From contig JAIWNI010000032.1 in NCBI GenBank assembly GCA_025331435.1, positions 62,001 through 126,000 on the forward strand: 64,000 bases of DNA, read 5' to 3'. This stretch comes from Choanephora cucurbitarum (lineage: Eukaryota > Mucoromycota > Mucoromycetes > Mucorales > Choanephoraceae). Positions 23,805 to 36,786 of this stretch are shown in pieces. A program made the translations under genes and the position numbers. A model generated the notes under the pieces. The model did no database searches. It saw only the letters and a program-made list of their open reading frames with translations, and was not told the DNA's origin. Each line of letters starts with the position of its first letter. The first letter of the stretch is position 1.

Positions 23805-25735
23805 ATGCGATACATTACACCGATCTTTTTACTCTTGCTGAGTGCAGCTCAATTGTCTTCAGCTTTTTATGCTCCTGGAGAGCGCATTAGAAGAATGTAA
23901 ACATATTTTCTCTTTTTTTTTTCTGTAGTGATCATGCATTTACCAGTAAAATTGCTTTCTTTTTAGGTATTCAACGTCCAATCGATTTGATGCTTTGAAT
24001 AAAAAAAATCATACCTTGCCTGAAAAGTATGGTCCATTCTTTCATGATCAACCTATAGACCACTTTTCTTCGAACTCCAGTACATTCAAGCATCGTTACT
24101 GGGCTAACATAGATCACTATCAACAAGGAGGACCTGTTGTTTGTGAGTAGCATAATTAAGCTTAAAAAAAAAGAAGTTGAAGCTAAAGCTGTCCTGCCTT
24201 ACATAGTATATAACGCTGGAGAAACACCAGCTGACGATCGTTCTTTCTATGTGATCAATTCGACCATGGCTGATTTAGCCAGAAAGTTGAATGGTATTGT
24301 TGTTGTCATGGAGCATAGATTTTATGGTAAATCGATGCCTGCCCCTGTAAGTAATTGCGACATTGTATGAATCAATAACTCATCCTGTATTTCCTCTCTT
24401 AAAGAATTTCTCAGCCAAGTCTTTAGCCACTTTGAATACCAAACAAGCTTTAGAAGACATGGCTCACTTTATTCAGTTTATGAAGGTAACCTTTTGTTTA
24501 TTTTTAAATTTGTAAGCAGTAAACTCAATTGAATGGTTTAAAGATTCCCAACCTTGATATTGAACTTCCGCCCGCTCCTGAAACCAAATACATCGTATAT
24601 GGTGGAAGCTATAGTGGTAATTTAGCAGCATGGATGCGCCAGAAGTATCCTCACCTTGTTTTTGCCGCGGTACCTTCATCTGCTCCTGTACAGATGAGTT
24701 ACAACTACTACCAATACTTTGATCCTATCCTCAAATATGGTCCCAAGCATTGTATTGAAGCAATTCGTTCTGTTGTGCTTTATGTAGATCATATCCTATT
24801 TAGTCCATTCAAAGAACCGAAGGTCGCACTTAAGAAAAAGTTTGGTGTAGAAGAGTTACAACACGACGATGATTTCGCAGAATGTAGGGAATTCATCGTA
24901 CACTTTGTTTTTCTCAAAATAGCTAACATTTAATTCCTTTTTTGCTGTATGTGTACCAAAAGTACTATCCTCTCCACTTGGTATGTGGCAAGCAATGACA
25001 CCTACTCAAAACCCTTTTAACGACAAGTTCTGTTTTGCTTTTGATGGCTTAAGCAATGTTCACGATTACGTAGAGGCTTATGCCAACTACACCAGACAAT
25101 CGATTCAACGTAGCTGTCGAAACCAAACTGTTACTGAATGCCTTGATACCCACGACCCTCACTCAAAAATGTATACAGATGAAACGAATGAAAATCGAGC
25201 TTGGTTTTGGCAAGTGTGTACAGAGTATGCTTACTGGCAAACATCTTCTCCTCTTTGGCGCCCTACCATTGTTTCTCGCAAACTTAACACTGCATGGTAC
25301 CAACGTCAATGTCCTTACATGTTTGGTGAACATGCTGTTCCCAAAAGACCTATCTGGCGTAAGATTAACCGCGATTATGAAGGCTGGTATACAAGCTTGG
25401 ACCGTGTTTTCTGGATTGATGGTGAATGGGATCCCTGGAGAACTCTTAGTATTCAAAGTGAAGACGCACCTGATCGTTCTGGCTGGTCTGAAGATGCACG
25501 TTATGTTGTTCTTCCTAAATCAGTTCATCACTGGGTAAGACGCAAACAGTTTTGATAAATCTCTTTTACTAATATCAAAATGTTATAGGACTTTTTCACT
25601 ACTGACGCTGTTTCTGATTTTATCAGAACCACACAAGATGAAGTTTATGAAACCATTAGTCAATGGATTACTGAATCTGACACGAAGCATGACAGTGCAG
25701 AACCTAACCTTGTGTATCAACCTTCTGTCTATTAA
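23805..25735 (+). CDS. Secreted serine peptidase of family S28 (Pro-X carboxypeptidase-like)
   Basis: Seven exons, 23805-23896, 23967-24142, 24207-24346, 24405-24485, 24544-24883, 24963-25534 and 25589-25735, encode 515 residues. S28 enzymes are lysosomal or secreted peptidases cleaving after proline. A signal peptide is clear (about 1-20, hydrophobic core IFLLLLSAAQLSSA). The nucleophile is Ser185 in GGSYSGNLAAW, the Asp is in DGEWDPW (about 433), and the His lies in VHHW (about 465-466). The oxyanion and substrate region VMEHRFYGKSMP is conserved. The fourth intron's acceptor was set at 24543, because the nearer CAG at 24519 would put a TAA in frame. Asn-x-Ser/Thr sites suggest glycosylation. 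Exact substrate is not inferable. Confidence 0.92.
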
Positions 25736-25921
25736 TTTTGTATTTATTACTACTATTACTACTTCCATAGTTAATATTAAATAACCACCAGATTAAATAA
25801 ACATAAAAAGATTACATGTAAAATGTGTTGGTTGATTTTATTGTAATACTTTTTCTTTAAAACCAAGTCAAAGAATTGAAAAAGATAATAGAATCCATGC
25901 ATATAAATACATATATGCTGT

Positions 25922-26732
25922 TTACTTGAGGGGAACAAACTTGGAAGAGTGAGTAGCACCAATACCGGGACGACCGTGCTTAACAGGCTTGTAGGTAATG
26001 GAGAATTCACCAAGATAATGACCAGTCATTTCAGGCTTGATTTCAACTTGGTTGAAGGTCTTACCGTTGTAGATACCGATGACGGAACCGATCATTTCGG
26101 GAACGATGATCATGTTACGGAGGTGAGTCTTAACAACTTCGGGCTTTTCACCAGAGGGAGCGTTCTTCTTGGCAGCACGGAGCTTCTTGATGAGACCCAT
26201 AGGCTTACGCTTGAGACCACGTTGGAATCTTCTACGGGCACGACAGTGGACGAGGTCCATGAATTGTTCAGAGGACAAGTCCAAGAGTTGTTCGAGGTCG
26301 ATACCACGGTAGGTGAACTTACGGAAGGTTCTCTTTCTGGGAGTTTGCTCGTCAGCCTATAGTAAACAACAGTTTAGTGTTCTTGCTTTCCCTTCATTTT
26401 TTCTTAAAGGGTAGTTTAATAGAATGAACACTGAGTGCATCGCTATGCTGACACCAAGCACTAACAGAAAAAGAAAGAGTGTGTGTAGATGTGACCAATT
26501 TGTGCTAGACGCAGTACTGTTTGCGATGTAGTGTGTTGTATAGGATTGTGATGCGTAGTCTAGAGATAATGTATGACTATGGTGTTCTCTTCATTATCCA
26601 AACATCCATACATCTTTGATTTCATTCATCCATCGAGTCTCAAAATAAGTCCTTTCTCTGCCTCTCTTGTCGATACATGTCGATCTCTGCTACTCAGTGT
26701 TCATCTACTTCTACCTATCTTCACATACCATT
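25922..26732 (-). CDS. RPS15: 40S ribosomal protein S15 (uS19)
   Basis: The main exon 26356-25922 encodes the whole protein after Met (145 residues with the initiator). Landmarks are [49 protein letters not shown] and [29 protein letters not shown]. It sits in the head of the small subunit. The exon opens with Ala directly after a TATAG acceptor at 26357, so the ATG must come from upstream. The best candidate is ATG at 26732-26730 followed at once by GTATGT, which gives a 373-nt intron, long for this window but typical of ribosomal protein genes. The main exon is near certain; exon 1 is tentative. It converges with the S28 gene (186 bp between stops). Confidence 0.95.
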
Positions 26733-28401
26733 TTAAAGCACAAAAGGAAGGATTTCCTAGGCCCATCAGCTTCATTGCCTTCATAGACTCTGAGCGCGCT
26801 CAATATCCGGTAGGCAGGAGCTTAACACAAATTGACTCCCCGGCCCGAAGCTGCTCAAAGGGAATAATTCTAGGTGACCAACGAATTAAGACAGTCACAG
26901 TCAGAAATTTGAACAAAAAGCAATAGCCGTCAGCTATTCTCCTTTTCTTGCAGGAAGAAAGATGCTTTGATTTTGAGTTGTTTAGTTTCGAATTGATTGA
27001 TTTTTTTTGTGCGAGAAGGTGGAAACTGGCTGTCCAAGGGCCATAAGCGAAAGGCCTGAGAGACCTATCGTAAGCGAAGACAGAGTGTTTCTTGACTTTG
27101 TTGCCCTGTCACAACTTACAAAAATGCAATCTTGGTTGACACATATCAAGCTGCCGACTGCGTTTCTTTCTTTTTTGATTCTTTCTTTTCTACGAACAGC
27201 GAATGTTCCAACCCTTAAAAGCAATAGAGACATGTTTGAGACTCCATGCACTCATTGGCAATGTATGCCTCTTTTGCCGCAATATTGTTTCATTCTACTA
27301 CCTGCACGAGTTCCTCTATCTTGAATAAGTTGTACTAAATGCTTTCAATCTATTAAGCCATCGCAATTCAATTGATTTTGTAGAGTTGAATGATGCATGA
27401 TAGTAGATACATACGTTATCTTCTCCAGGTACCATTGTTCTTCTTTCGCTGTCTACCAGCATGTCTAGATACCTACATTTTATGAGCCAGCGGAAGAGGT
27501 TTCTCTTTCACATGAGGAAGCACTTTTGTGTTTGAAGATTTCAGAAATTATGCCAAAAAGCTCATTAACATAGTCTTTACAAGGATTGATAGGCAGCTTA
27601 TTAGCATTGTGCTCTATGAGATTCCCCATCACACTTGCTTCTAGCCTAGCAATGCGCGCAGCTATCAGCCATAATTCCAGTAGGCACTCTCTTCTTGTTC
27701 GACAGGTTGATTTTTGGCTTTAAGAGACTTGCATTAAGTTTTTTGCTGCCCTTTATTTTTTTTGGTATCATGGCAGAAATATGATTGTGTGTTGCTGTAT
27801 CAAAGCAAGTCGGGTAAGAAAGATCCTTGTTGTGCCGCTTCTTTGTCCTTTTGTTAAGCCAGTTACAAACGGCTCTTTATTACTGAGTCTTTGCTTGTGT
27901 GAACGTGTTGGTATAGGTATCTCTTTTTAGTTACCAAATGAACTTGATTGCCTTTTCTTTCTCCAACTTCGCGTGCTGTACAGGCAATTTCAATTTTGAC
28001 GTACATAGACGCGTGTTTTACTAGATTTATCTTTTTGTAAAACAAAGAAACTGAGTCAGATATGCTTTTGCATGCTGTAAACAAAATTGAAGACATCAGT
28101 GATATTGATGAGGCCTCTGCTTCTTTTCCTCGAAGACAATAATAAGCATTCTTTTCTTTTTCGAGGACTCGTTTTTTGTTGAAATATAGAGATTCACATG
28201 TTCAAATTAGTTCTCTTGACAACATTAATTAATGTAAACACATAAGCTAATATCCTGTATTTTTTTCCTGTTGACCACAGGAAATGATGCACTAAAGAAG
28301 ATTCTGTGGCATGAATATTTAAAGATGCCGCCTTTCAAAAGTGCTTATTGTTTTGCCTTTATTTTCTTTTCTAAGTTGATCATAAGCCAGACAGATAAAA
28401 A
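26733..28401. other. Intergenic, nothing recognised
   Basis: The right flank of RPS15, probably its promoter on the minus strand within the first few hundred bases. A plus-strand 105-codon frame (27007-27324) and an overlapping 89-codon minus-strand frame (27251-26982) have no motifs. No RNA genes or tandem repeats seen. Confidence 0.35.
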
Positions 28402-28860
28402 ATGGGATACGAAGAACATAATCCAGGCACTGTTGCCGCTATGAAGTCTTGGTATCTATGGGTTCCATTAAATAGTTTCTTGGCGAGCATGCAAAAGCTA
28501 GACACCATTAACTTTCTCTCTGAAGATTCTGTTGCTTCAGCGGAAAAAGTGCTGGCCACAATTATATCGCCAACTGATTTGAAGGGTCATTCTGCATTTT
28601 TTGAAACAGACCGACGATTTCCACATCCTGGCGCATATGTATTTGTATTCTCTGAATATATGGCATCTCTCATAAGCCTACTGAAAACTGTGAAACTAAT
28701 TCGATCAAATCTGAGGGAAAAGCTTGCAGCTGACAAATTTACCCCCCAAATTGCTGTCTACCTTAGAGAACTATCAAGGATCAGATACTTTGTCGCAATA
28801 GGCAAGAATATATACGATCAAAGCAATTTTGAAGAGACTTTTAAACTTGGCTGGCATTAA
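28402..28860 (+). CDS. Orphan ORF, 152 residues, unknown
   Basis: A single uninterrupted frame from an ATG in an A-rich context (AAAAAATGG), followed within a few bases of the stop by an AATAAAG-type signal. Composition looks protein-like: mixed charged and hydrophobic residues, a possible amphipathic helix around 105-125 (LISLLKTVKLIRSNLREKL), and an R/Y-rich stretch near 125-132. There is no signal peptide, membrane segment or motif I know. It sits alone between long spacers. It may be a small lineage-specific gene or the surviving part of a repeat-borne gene; I cannot tell which. Confidence 0.4.
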   Translation: MGYEEHNPGTVAAMKSWYLWVPLNSFLASMQKLDTINFLSEDSVASAEKVLATIISPTDLKGHSAFFETDRRFPHPGAYVFVFSEYMASLISLLKTVKLIRSNLREKLAADKFTPQIAVYLRELSRIRYFVAIGKNIYDQSNFEETFKLGWH

Positions 28861-31576
28861 TCTTAATAAAGCTTTGTAAAATGGGTTATAACACACTTGC
28901 TCCCAACGTTACTGTTACTCTCGTTTAGCAACAAACGTCAAGTTTTGAGCAATGGGAATATAACATGGAGTAAAAAAAACGAACTGCGATTGCTGCAAAC
29001 CCATGAATTAGTTCAATTGAGTGTCTGATCTGGCAACCATTTCTTCATTGTGATACCGCAGGACATTTCCTATTACTTCTAGAAGCAACAACAACAATAA
29101 GGAGTGTAACTAGAAATATTTAGATTTTTCTTTCTTGAAGCTAAACATTGTCCTAAAGAAAAGAAAGATACTGTTTACTGATTGTTCGCACTTGAACGCA
29201 ACATATTTAAGCATACTAAAAGGTTTTGCTAAGTTGTCAGATTGAAGTAACTATTACCCAGATTACACGAAAATTCTCCAAGAAGAATCAAATCAAACTG
29301 AGTTCATTAAAGGCTTTCCTAAGACCTGTCGGATGTGATACAATCTTGAGTAAAGAGGGTTGCAAGAATACCTTGAACATGTTGATCTTTTCTATTAGAA
29401 ATGGTACAGAATTAAGTATAAGTAAAGCGTCAACTACCAGATAAAAAGCCACAGGCTCAAATGTCTTCAACTAAACTTACCTCAAACGAGGTCGGGTCTA
29501 AGACAATTTGTCTTGGGAATTACAAAGTCTTATCATGAGTTAGCAAAATTCAACTCAATGTTCTATATAAGAAAATACGTGTATGATTAAAGACACACTT
29601 CAAACTATCTAAGGTACAGTTTCGGGTCAATAGTTGCGTACTTTGTAGTTTTGTTATTTTTGACCAAAGAAAGAATATGGATTTCATTTACTTTTGTACT
29701 ATGTCTTTTGTTATTCTTTTCCTGCATTTTACTTTTTGATTGAGAAGAGCTTACAACATTAGATTACCAGTTGTTGAGCAAGTGTAGCTGTACTAATTAT
29801 TTCTCTTGCCTACAAAACTCAAGATGATCATCATACAATCGCTACCATTCAACCTTGATGAGCATCTATATAACAACATTTTGTTTGTAAATCGTCTTTA
29901 CTTATGTATGTCTCACAACCCTTATTTTGTGTAATATCTTTAATTGTCAATATGTTTTTAAATCTCCTTATATAAGTAGAAGTTATTCGGCTTGTTTACT
30001 ACAAACGGATTTTGTTTAGCACATATTGCAGCCATGTTGGAAAAAGGACTCAATTTATCGATCTAAGTGACAAAGAAAAGTCATGAATTTAAAACACTTT
30101 ATGAAATCTCTTTCTGAGATTCCTCCTCTTTTTTCTTATGTGGCTTTCATGAAAGATGCTGAACTTACTAGAGACATGGGTTGGTACACAAACGAGAGAA
30201 TTACTGTCTGCAATGGATACCCGGGGAATTCTCAAGAAACAGAACGTGATGCAAAATGTTTCCAGCTTTGATCGCTTTATCGGCCACATGAGAGATTCTA
30301 TAATAGAAAAGATCAAGAATGATTAAACAATAAAGTATGGTGCAAGGTTTAGGATGTTGAAAGTTGCTTATATCCTTCTCAGACAACTGCAAAAAAGATA
30401 AAGGCTTTGTCTTGAACAATTCAATGGAATCACAATAAAATTAAAGTTGTTTCAGAGAGTTACAGTGAAACTAAGTGAAGCCGATATTCCAAAAGCCATG
30501 TATGGTTTAGTGAAAAAACTAAAAATTTCTGAAAAGCAATTTTTGATAGTTTCTCTGAAAATAAATCGCTACAAAAACCCAAAATGTATCCGTACGAACA
30601 GAACAGTGAATCATATTCCCTTTCAAGTAAACAAGCTTCTCCGGTAGCATATTTCTATTGAAGATGTAATGCAATAAGAAGAAGCTTCTGTCTTTCTAGT
30701 TATGTCTTTTGGTTCATTTAAGTTCTTGATTTAGGCATAACCAAGAGAAGAATTCCCGAAACTAGTTTCGATCTATGTTATATAGAACCTGAATAGTGCA
30801 GATGCTGCAATCAAAGCACTTTTAACAAACAACTTGTTTTTTCGTTACAAGACCATGGTTCCTGATTTACAGAAAATTTAATATAAAAGGAATGAAGCAC
30901 ATGATCGTTTTTCATGTCTCCGTTTAAAATTAAGTTCAGTCTATAGAAGCTAAATCTTGTAAAGAAAGAAACGATAGATTGAGATGTTTGAATCACTGTA
31001 TAATCCTGTATATATGTACATATACATTTACTTAGTAAATTAACCAATAAGAACACATGACATAGTATATTTGGAGTTAGAAGCTACTTGAAATAAACTT
31101 TTTGAAATGTGGCTCCTCCAACATAGAAATTCAATCCCAAAGGGGGGTACAAGCTCATGCATTTTTTTGGTTATAAGCAATGAGCTCATTCTCAGTTTCA
31201 TAGTTGAGGAAATATGCACAAGGAATAGGCCTCAGACCATCCTACTTTCTTCTTTTAGTATCATGAGTGATTGAAAGGGATAGATGAGAGATGAGCATAC
31301 TGCAAGATACAATTGAGTAATCTATGACAAACTTTTTTTTAATGGATGATGATGAAATTAAGAACAGAGGTGATGGAGAGTGAAAAAGAAGCATAAGTCT
31401 GTACATAAATAAGGTAACCGAGAAAAGCAAAAACAGGTAATCATTCTAGTCTAAAGGCGAGAAGCGAGAACAAGAAAAAGAACAAAACAAAAAAGATAAT
31501 AAAAGGTGGTAACTATTAGAGGAAAGGAGGAAATAGCAGGGTATGTATTGTATTTAAAGTTGTTGTTGAAAGTAGT
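28861..31576. other. Gene-poor spacer
   Basis: AT-rich. Several 60-80-codon frames on both strands (for example plus 30083-30271 and minus 31056-30811) lack motifs and splice partners. From about 31440 the sequence is purine-rich and contains the 3' flank of the PAQR gene. No tRNA, tandem repeat or mobile element identified. Confidence 0.35.
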
Positions 31577-32875
31577 CTATCTACTAAGCATACATCCATA
31601 CTCTTCGCGTAAGTTATAGAAATGGAAGGAGCCAATGTAGTAAAACTAAGGAGAACATACAAAAAGAGAGGGAGGATAGGACTGGTTAGTAAATGGACTT
31701 ATATTTTGAATTTCTAAGTAACTTACGAAAATACCCAAACAGACAAAAATATGCCAGATGGCATGGCTTGTCATACCAGCAGCATCAAATTTACCAGGGA
31801 AAAATTTTTCTGGAAACCGCTTGCCATATACTGTAACACCACACACGTACATAGCGGAGCCAAGTAAGGCAGGCTTCAAAAAGGTAACTGTGTTAGAAAC
31901 ACCTTTCACAGTCGTCATGTGGAGTAAGGGAACAACACTGGAGAAAGCCATAGCAACAAAAAGTCCAATACGAAGTGGACGGTAACGTATGGTATCAAAG
32001 AATCGGAAGAAAGGCAAGATCACACCAATACTACCAATAAGACAGCTAAATATAATATAGCGGTTGCGAGGAATAGGGTCACAATAAAATCCAAAATGGA
32101 CCACGATGGAAATTGAAGCTGTTATTAAAAACGTGATGCCAATATAATCAAGTGTTGCTGTAAAGCTTTTAACGTGTCGTGCTGAATGGCAAATAAAGGT
32201 GTGATAGATCGAAGAACACAACAAACAGGTAAGTGATGCCACCGAGAAAGCTGAAAACATAAGCAGATCACGATTAGAAGCGCCAGGAAATTTTCTCTAT
32301 AAGAATGATATAAAAGAGACCTGTTAGTCTTACACTTCTCTCGAGTTAATTTCCTTTTACTTTACCTGAAACACATGGATCGATAAATATGAGAAGAAGA
32401 AGAAACCAAGCAAATGACTCCAGATATTCATTGTTTCGTTATGTAGTCGAAAGAGAGACTTGAGACATTCTCTGGTACTACGGTAGAAACGATAGCCAGA
32501 CAAGACATATTGGTTCTCCTGTCGATCTTTAGGAAGCTCCTCGATCAATAAGAGTCGCTTTGAACCAAGCATGAGTGCCTTAGCAGTCTCCCAGGTCTCA
32601 TGAACTTGGTTGTCCATATAACTAATGAAGTCTGATTCGGTATAAGGCTCTTCTTTTAACTTGTTGTTGACAGTAGCCAGTATCTGTGCTGCCAAAGACG
32701 AGCCTTGGACAACAGAGGTAGAAGAGGATCGACCACGTGTGCGTGGTATAGTGAGTGCATCTTTAGTAGAAGAAGTAGATACTACATGAGATTGAGAGTA
32801 ACGACGCAAATGAAGGTTGGTTGAAAAGAAGCCATCATCCAAAAGAGGTTGCTCGACAAGCTGAGGAGGTGCCAT
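31577..32875 (-). CDS. PAQR/IZH-family seven-transmembrane protein (adiponectin-receptor/HlyIII superfamily)
   Basis: Exons 32875-32366, 32296-31727 and 31645-31577 encode 382 residues. A Ser/Thr/Arg-rich cytosolic N-terminus (about 1-140) precedes seven hydrophobic segments. Superfamily landmarks are ENQYVLSGYRFY before the first segment, LHNETMNIWSHLLG, SSIYHTFICHS with the conserved Ser and His, LDYIGI, and SHAIWH near the end; in crystallised homologues such Asp and His residues hold a catalytic zinc. Yeast IZH proteins act in zinc and lipid/ceramide homeostasis, so a similar role in the plasma or internal membranes is inferred. The last exon is only 69 nt; reading through its intron would give a shorter hydrophilic tail lacking the end of the final segment. 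Confidence 0.9.
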
Positions 32876-35034
32876 TGGTGTATGTGAGAGGTATCGAGAT
32901 TAATAAATAGTTGATTAAGTAATAGTGAAATGAGTGTCTGTCCTTTTTTATTTCTCTTTGAAAAAAAGGAACAAAAAACAATAAAAAGTATGCTATAGAA
33001 TGATGAAAAGAAGAGAAAGAAAGAAAAAAGCAGTAAAGCTCATTTTAATTATACTAAGGCACAAAAATATTTCTAAATCAACAAGTTGCTCTGATCACCC
33101 AATCGGATTCTGACGCAGAACCAATAAGGACCACCAGGTCTACAACCAGTCACTGTCCAGGGTTTTAAGCAGCAATTCATTAAAATTCATTTCTTAACTT
33201 CCAGAAATAGAATCTATAGGCCTTCTAGTATTCAATTCCAGATGCAACAATAGTGTAATGAATCAATCACTGATTCAAGACAATCGAATGTACCTTTCTT
33301 TGGATATAAAAGAACATTGAACTGCTCAAAACACAATGGATCTTAATTGTATAGCTTTGAATTGTAGTCAACAAAAGAACGCTGACTAGAAAATGATAAA
33401 CATATCTAGACATTCCATCTAGATCATACATGAACAGGATTTAATTGCCTTATGCAAAGGGACTTCTAGTTTCAGTTAGCTTTCTCTCGATGCCATGCTT
33501 GTGTTTAGGCCTGGCTTTACATGTGTTTATTTTCCTCCTTTATTTCCTCTATTTAGATATTATTGAATTATTTCAAGTTTCTTTTTAGCAATGGTAAATT
33601 CCCAAAAAAAGGGGCAATGAGAGAAAGTCTTTGTATAGGACAACAATAGGCTATTATGAGTACAGCCATAATTAGAAATAGTTGTCGACTTACTTGGAAA
33701 AGCTACATGCTTCTTTGTTGTTGTCTTAAACAGTTTTAGCTCACAATTTTTCTGAATGTGTTTCAGGCTTAACTATGATAGGCCCTCTTAAAAGAGCTGC
33801 AATCCTGAAACAGCCTGTTGGAGGATTAGCGGCATAGATCTCCTTTAACTGCTCCTTGGCTTCTAGCCGATGTTGATTTCTGATTCAGCCAAGTTTACAT
33901 CAGAATTGGCCCTGGAAACATAATTAGTGCTGGCGACAATAAAATATGTCATGAGTCAGAAGATTGTAAGCATTTCGCTACTAATTTGAGTCCTTTCAAA
34001 GGCAGGATAGTTTTTGAATAACGACTCAAATACGTCATGAAGCTCTTCAACAGTGCCTGAAGGGCACAATACACTAACAGGTGTACTTATTAAGCACTCA
34101 AATATTGATGAGACACAAGTCAAAGGCCTTTCTTTTATCTTTGCGGGAAAAAATACATATGGCGTACTCAGTAGTTCAACGGGAAAAAGCTGCAAAAATT
34201 GAATTGTTTTATGACCAAACTATTTGATGAGATAAGTTGTTGAGGAGTAACAATTCAAAAACAACAACATGGGCTTATATATAAAAAAATAAGGATCTTT
34301 TCTTTAACCAAACTAAAGACATGAGTTAGTCTATCTATATTAACAATGACCATGTATTTGCTCAGGATGAACTAGTTTCAGGTCTAAAACTTTTAGAAAA
34401 AGACACAAAAAACATCATGCATAAAGATGATACTGGTCTCATTGTTTGACATATTACCAGAGAAACAAGATTTCTCTCCTTTTTTTTTGTATATCAAGAA
34501 AAGAGAGAACCCACCTATACACAGAATACCTAACCAAAACATTGCTTCTAGACTGTTGATAATGACTAATTTTACACTGGCAGGCAGTCTATTGTTGTCT
34601 GAATGTTCTACACATACAAAAAAAAAGACAATCTCGAGAGATGTCAAAGGAAAATCTTTGTTTGTTGTCACGAGGAGTATAATTCAAAAGAGCTTGTCGT
34701 TAGATAAAAACGATTTCCTTACAAAAAGCAAAGCCTAGTCACAAGCTCTGCCTCCCTACTCAAAACACAAAACAATGAACCAGCATAATTTTGTGTTCCT
34801 GATGCACGAAGCTTCAAAGATGTTGATTGGAGATTATGTAATACCCCATATGTGACTATACAGCCTAGATTTCTGCGTACAACCCCATCCTTTCACTCCA
34901 CTGATAAGGGCGCCGATTAAATGAGCTGACAAACCGAGTCAATTTTATTTTCTCTTGCTTTTTTTTTTGCCTTTTTGTTTTCTTTGTTTTATTGTTCCTC
35001 CTTCCCCTTTTTCATCATATAGCTATCTATCCTC
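32876..35034. other. Gene-poor spacer with one possible relic
   Basis: A minus-strand 79-codon frame (34195-33956) reads like part of a protein but has no partner exons and no motif; it may be a relic. Other frames are short. From about 34950 to 35020 the sequence becomes T/C-rich, probably the leader of the pantothenate kinase gene. Confidence 0.35.
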
Positions 35035-36696
35035 ATGAATATTGTTGGAGCCAGCGTATCTGAAGCTTTTTATGCTGCTCATGAAACAAGAGACATTGTA
35101 TTGCCCAATCAAACAGAGCATGTCTCTCAAATAGCTGTTGATGTAACATAAAAAAAAAAGAGTCAAATCACTTGTACTCATTTTACCCCTTTTCTCTTCT
35201 TTTATAGATAGGTGGCTCTCTTGCCAAAGTCATTTATTTTACTTTGTCAACTGATAAAAAGGGAGGTCGCTTACACTTTAAGAAGTTTGAGACAGAAAAA
35301 GTAGATGAATGTATCGATTATATAGTCGCATTGTTGAAGGATGCTAAACGACATGGCACCCATTCCCAAGTACTGAAAGCGACAGGTGGAGGTGCTCATT
35401 TGTATTATAATGAACTTGCTTCACGGTTACCTGGTGTAGTTGTACAGAAAGAAGATGAGATGGAATGTTTGATTACAGGTTAATAAGCTTCTATTGTATT
35501 TCGTCTGGCTTGTTATTGATAGAAGCAAACATACAATTATAGGCCTAAGTTTCTTCATTACAGAAATACCTTATGAAGTATTCACCTATAACGAACTTGA
35601 TGCTGATCCAATTCGATTCGAAGAAAAATCAAAAAATGTATACCCATATATGGTAAATCCCCATTTTCTAAATTTATTTTCTCACTTTGACAGCTGTGAG
35701 AAAATAGCTTAACAAATTTTATATATTAGCTTGTCAATATCGGTTCTGGCGTTAGTATTCTGAAAGTAGATGGACCTGGACCTCAAGATTTTACTCGTAT
35801 TAGTGGTACCTCGGTAAGAAGTCAAGATATGCATTTTATTTCTTTGACGTAACTCATACTTTTCTTCACTTTCTGTTTGTGATCTAGCTGGGCGGTGGTA
35901 CACTTTGGGGTTTATTGTCCATGTTAACAGATGCACCTTCTTTTGATGGTAGGATTTCCTTTTAAAGCCTTTTACATATAGCAAAGAAAAAAAGACAGAG
36001 ATTAATTCAATTCTGGTAGACATGTTGGAGATGTCTAAAGATGGCGACAATCGCAACGTAGATTTATTAGTGGGGGATATTTACGGCTCTGATTACAGTA
36101 AACTTGGATTAAAATCGTCACGGATAGCATCTAGTTTTGGCAAAGTATTCAAAAAAGGAGCTCGTCAAGATAAAAACAATTTTGCTTCTGCTGATATTGC
36201 TAAAAGCTTACTCTATATGGTGAGCAATAATATTGGTCAAATTGCTTATTTAAATGCTCAACAACATGGTATTCAACGTATTTATTTTGGTGGAAATTTT
36301 ATTCGAGGTAATACTATATATTACCAATGAAGTAGCCAAAAAAAAAAACAGCTTACACAACTATCTTCTAGGCCACCCAATCACTATGAATTCATTGTCT
36401 TATGCCATCAATTTCTGGTCTAAAGGTGAAATGAAAGCATTATTTTTGCGCCATGAAGGTCATTTAGGTGCAACAGGAGCAGTAAGTATAAATTCTTCTA
36501 GTGCCATGTCAGTCTCTCATTATCTTGACATCATCATAATCAATAGTTCTTAAAACATCAGCCTGTTCGCAAAGCAAGACACTCTTTCTCATTTTCGGAA
36601 AATTATAAGCCTGATATCAACGCCCATACCAACTCGGTTCTTGATGTTCTAGAGAATTCAGATAAACTTGAACTTCGATCATCTGAACTCAATTAG
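35035..36696 (+). CDS. CAB1: Pantothenate kinase (eukaryotic type II PanK)
   Basis: Eight exons, 35035-35142, 35208-35478, 35543-35652, 35730-35813, 35888-35948, 36020-36307, 36372-36481 and 36547-36696, encode 393 residues. PanK phosphorylates pantothenate, the first and controlling step of coenzyme A synthesis. The ASKHA-fold signatures are present: phosphate-1 DIGGSLAK near 36-43, [21 protein letters not shown], phosphate-2 VNIGSGVSI, and [24 protein letters not shown] and the [10 protein letters not shown] block complete the family pattern. A 50-residue Ser/His-rich C-terminal tail extends past the core. All introns are short with standard GT-AG ends. It converges with the RhoGAP gene (90 bp between stops). 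Confidence 0.95.
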
Positions 36697-36786
36697 TTGT
36701 TTTCATTAAGAAAAAAGAGCATATAAAACACGACAAAAAAATTGTAAATATCCATATAAATGACATACACACTTTATTCTCTTTCT

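Noticed and set aside
26982..27324. Overlapping frames on both strands right of RPS15
   Set aside because: Neither has motifs or splice partners. The open frames on both strands are likely to be chance in a slightly GC-richer stretch.
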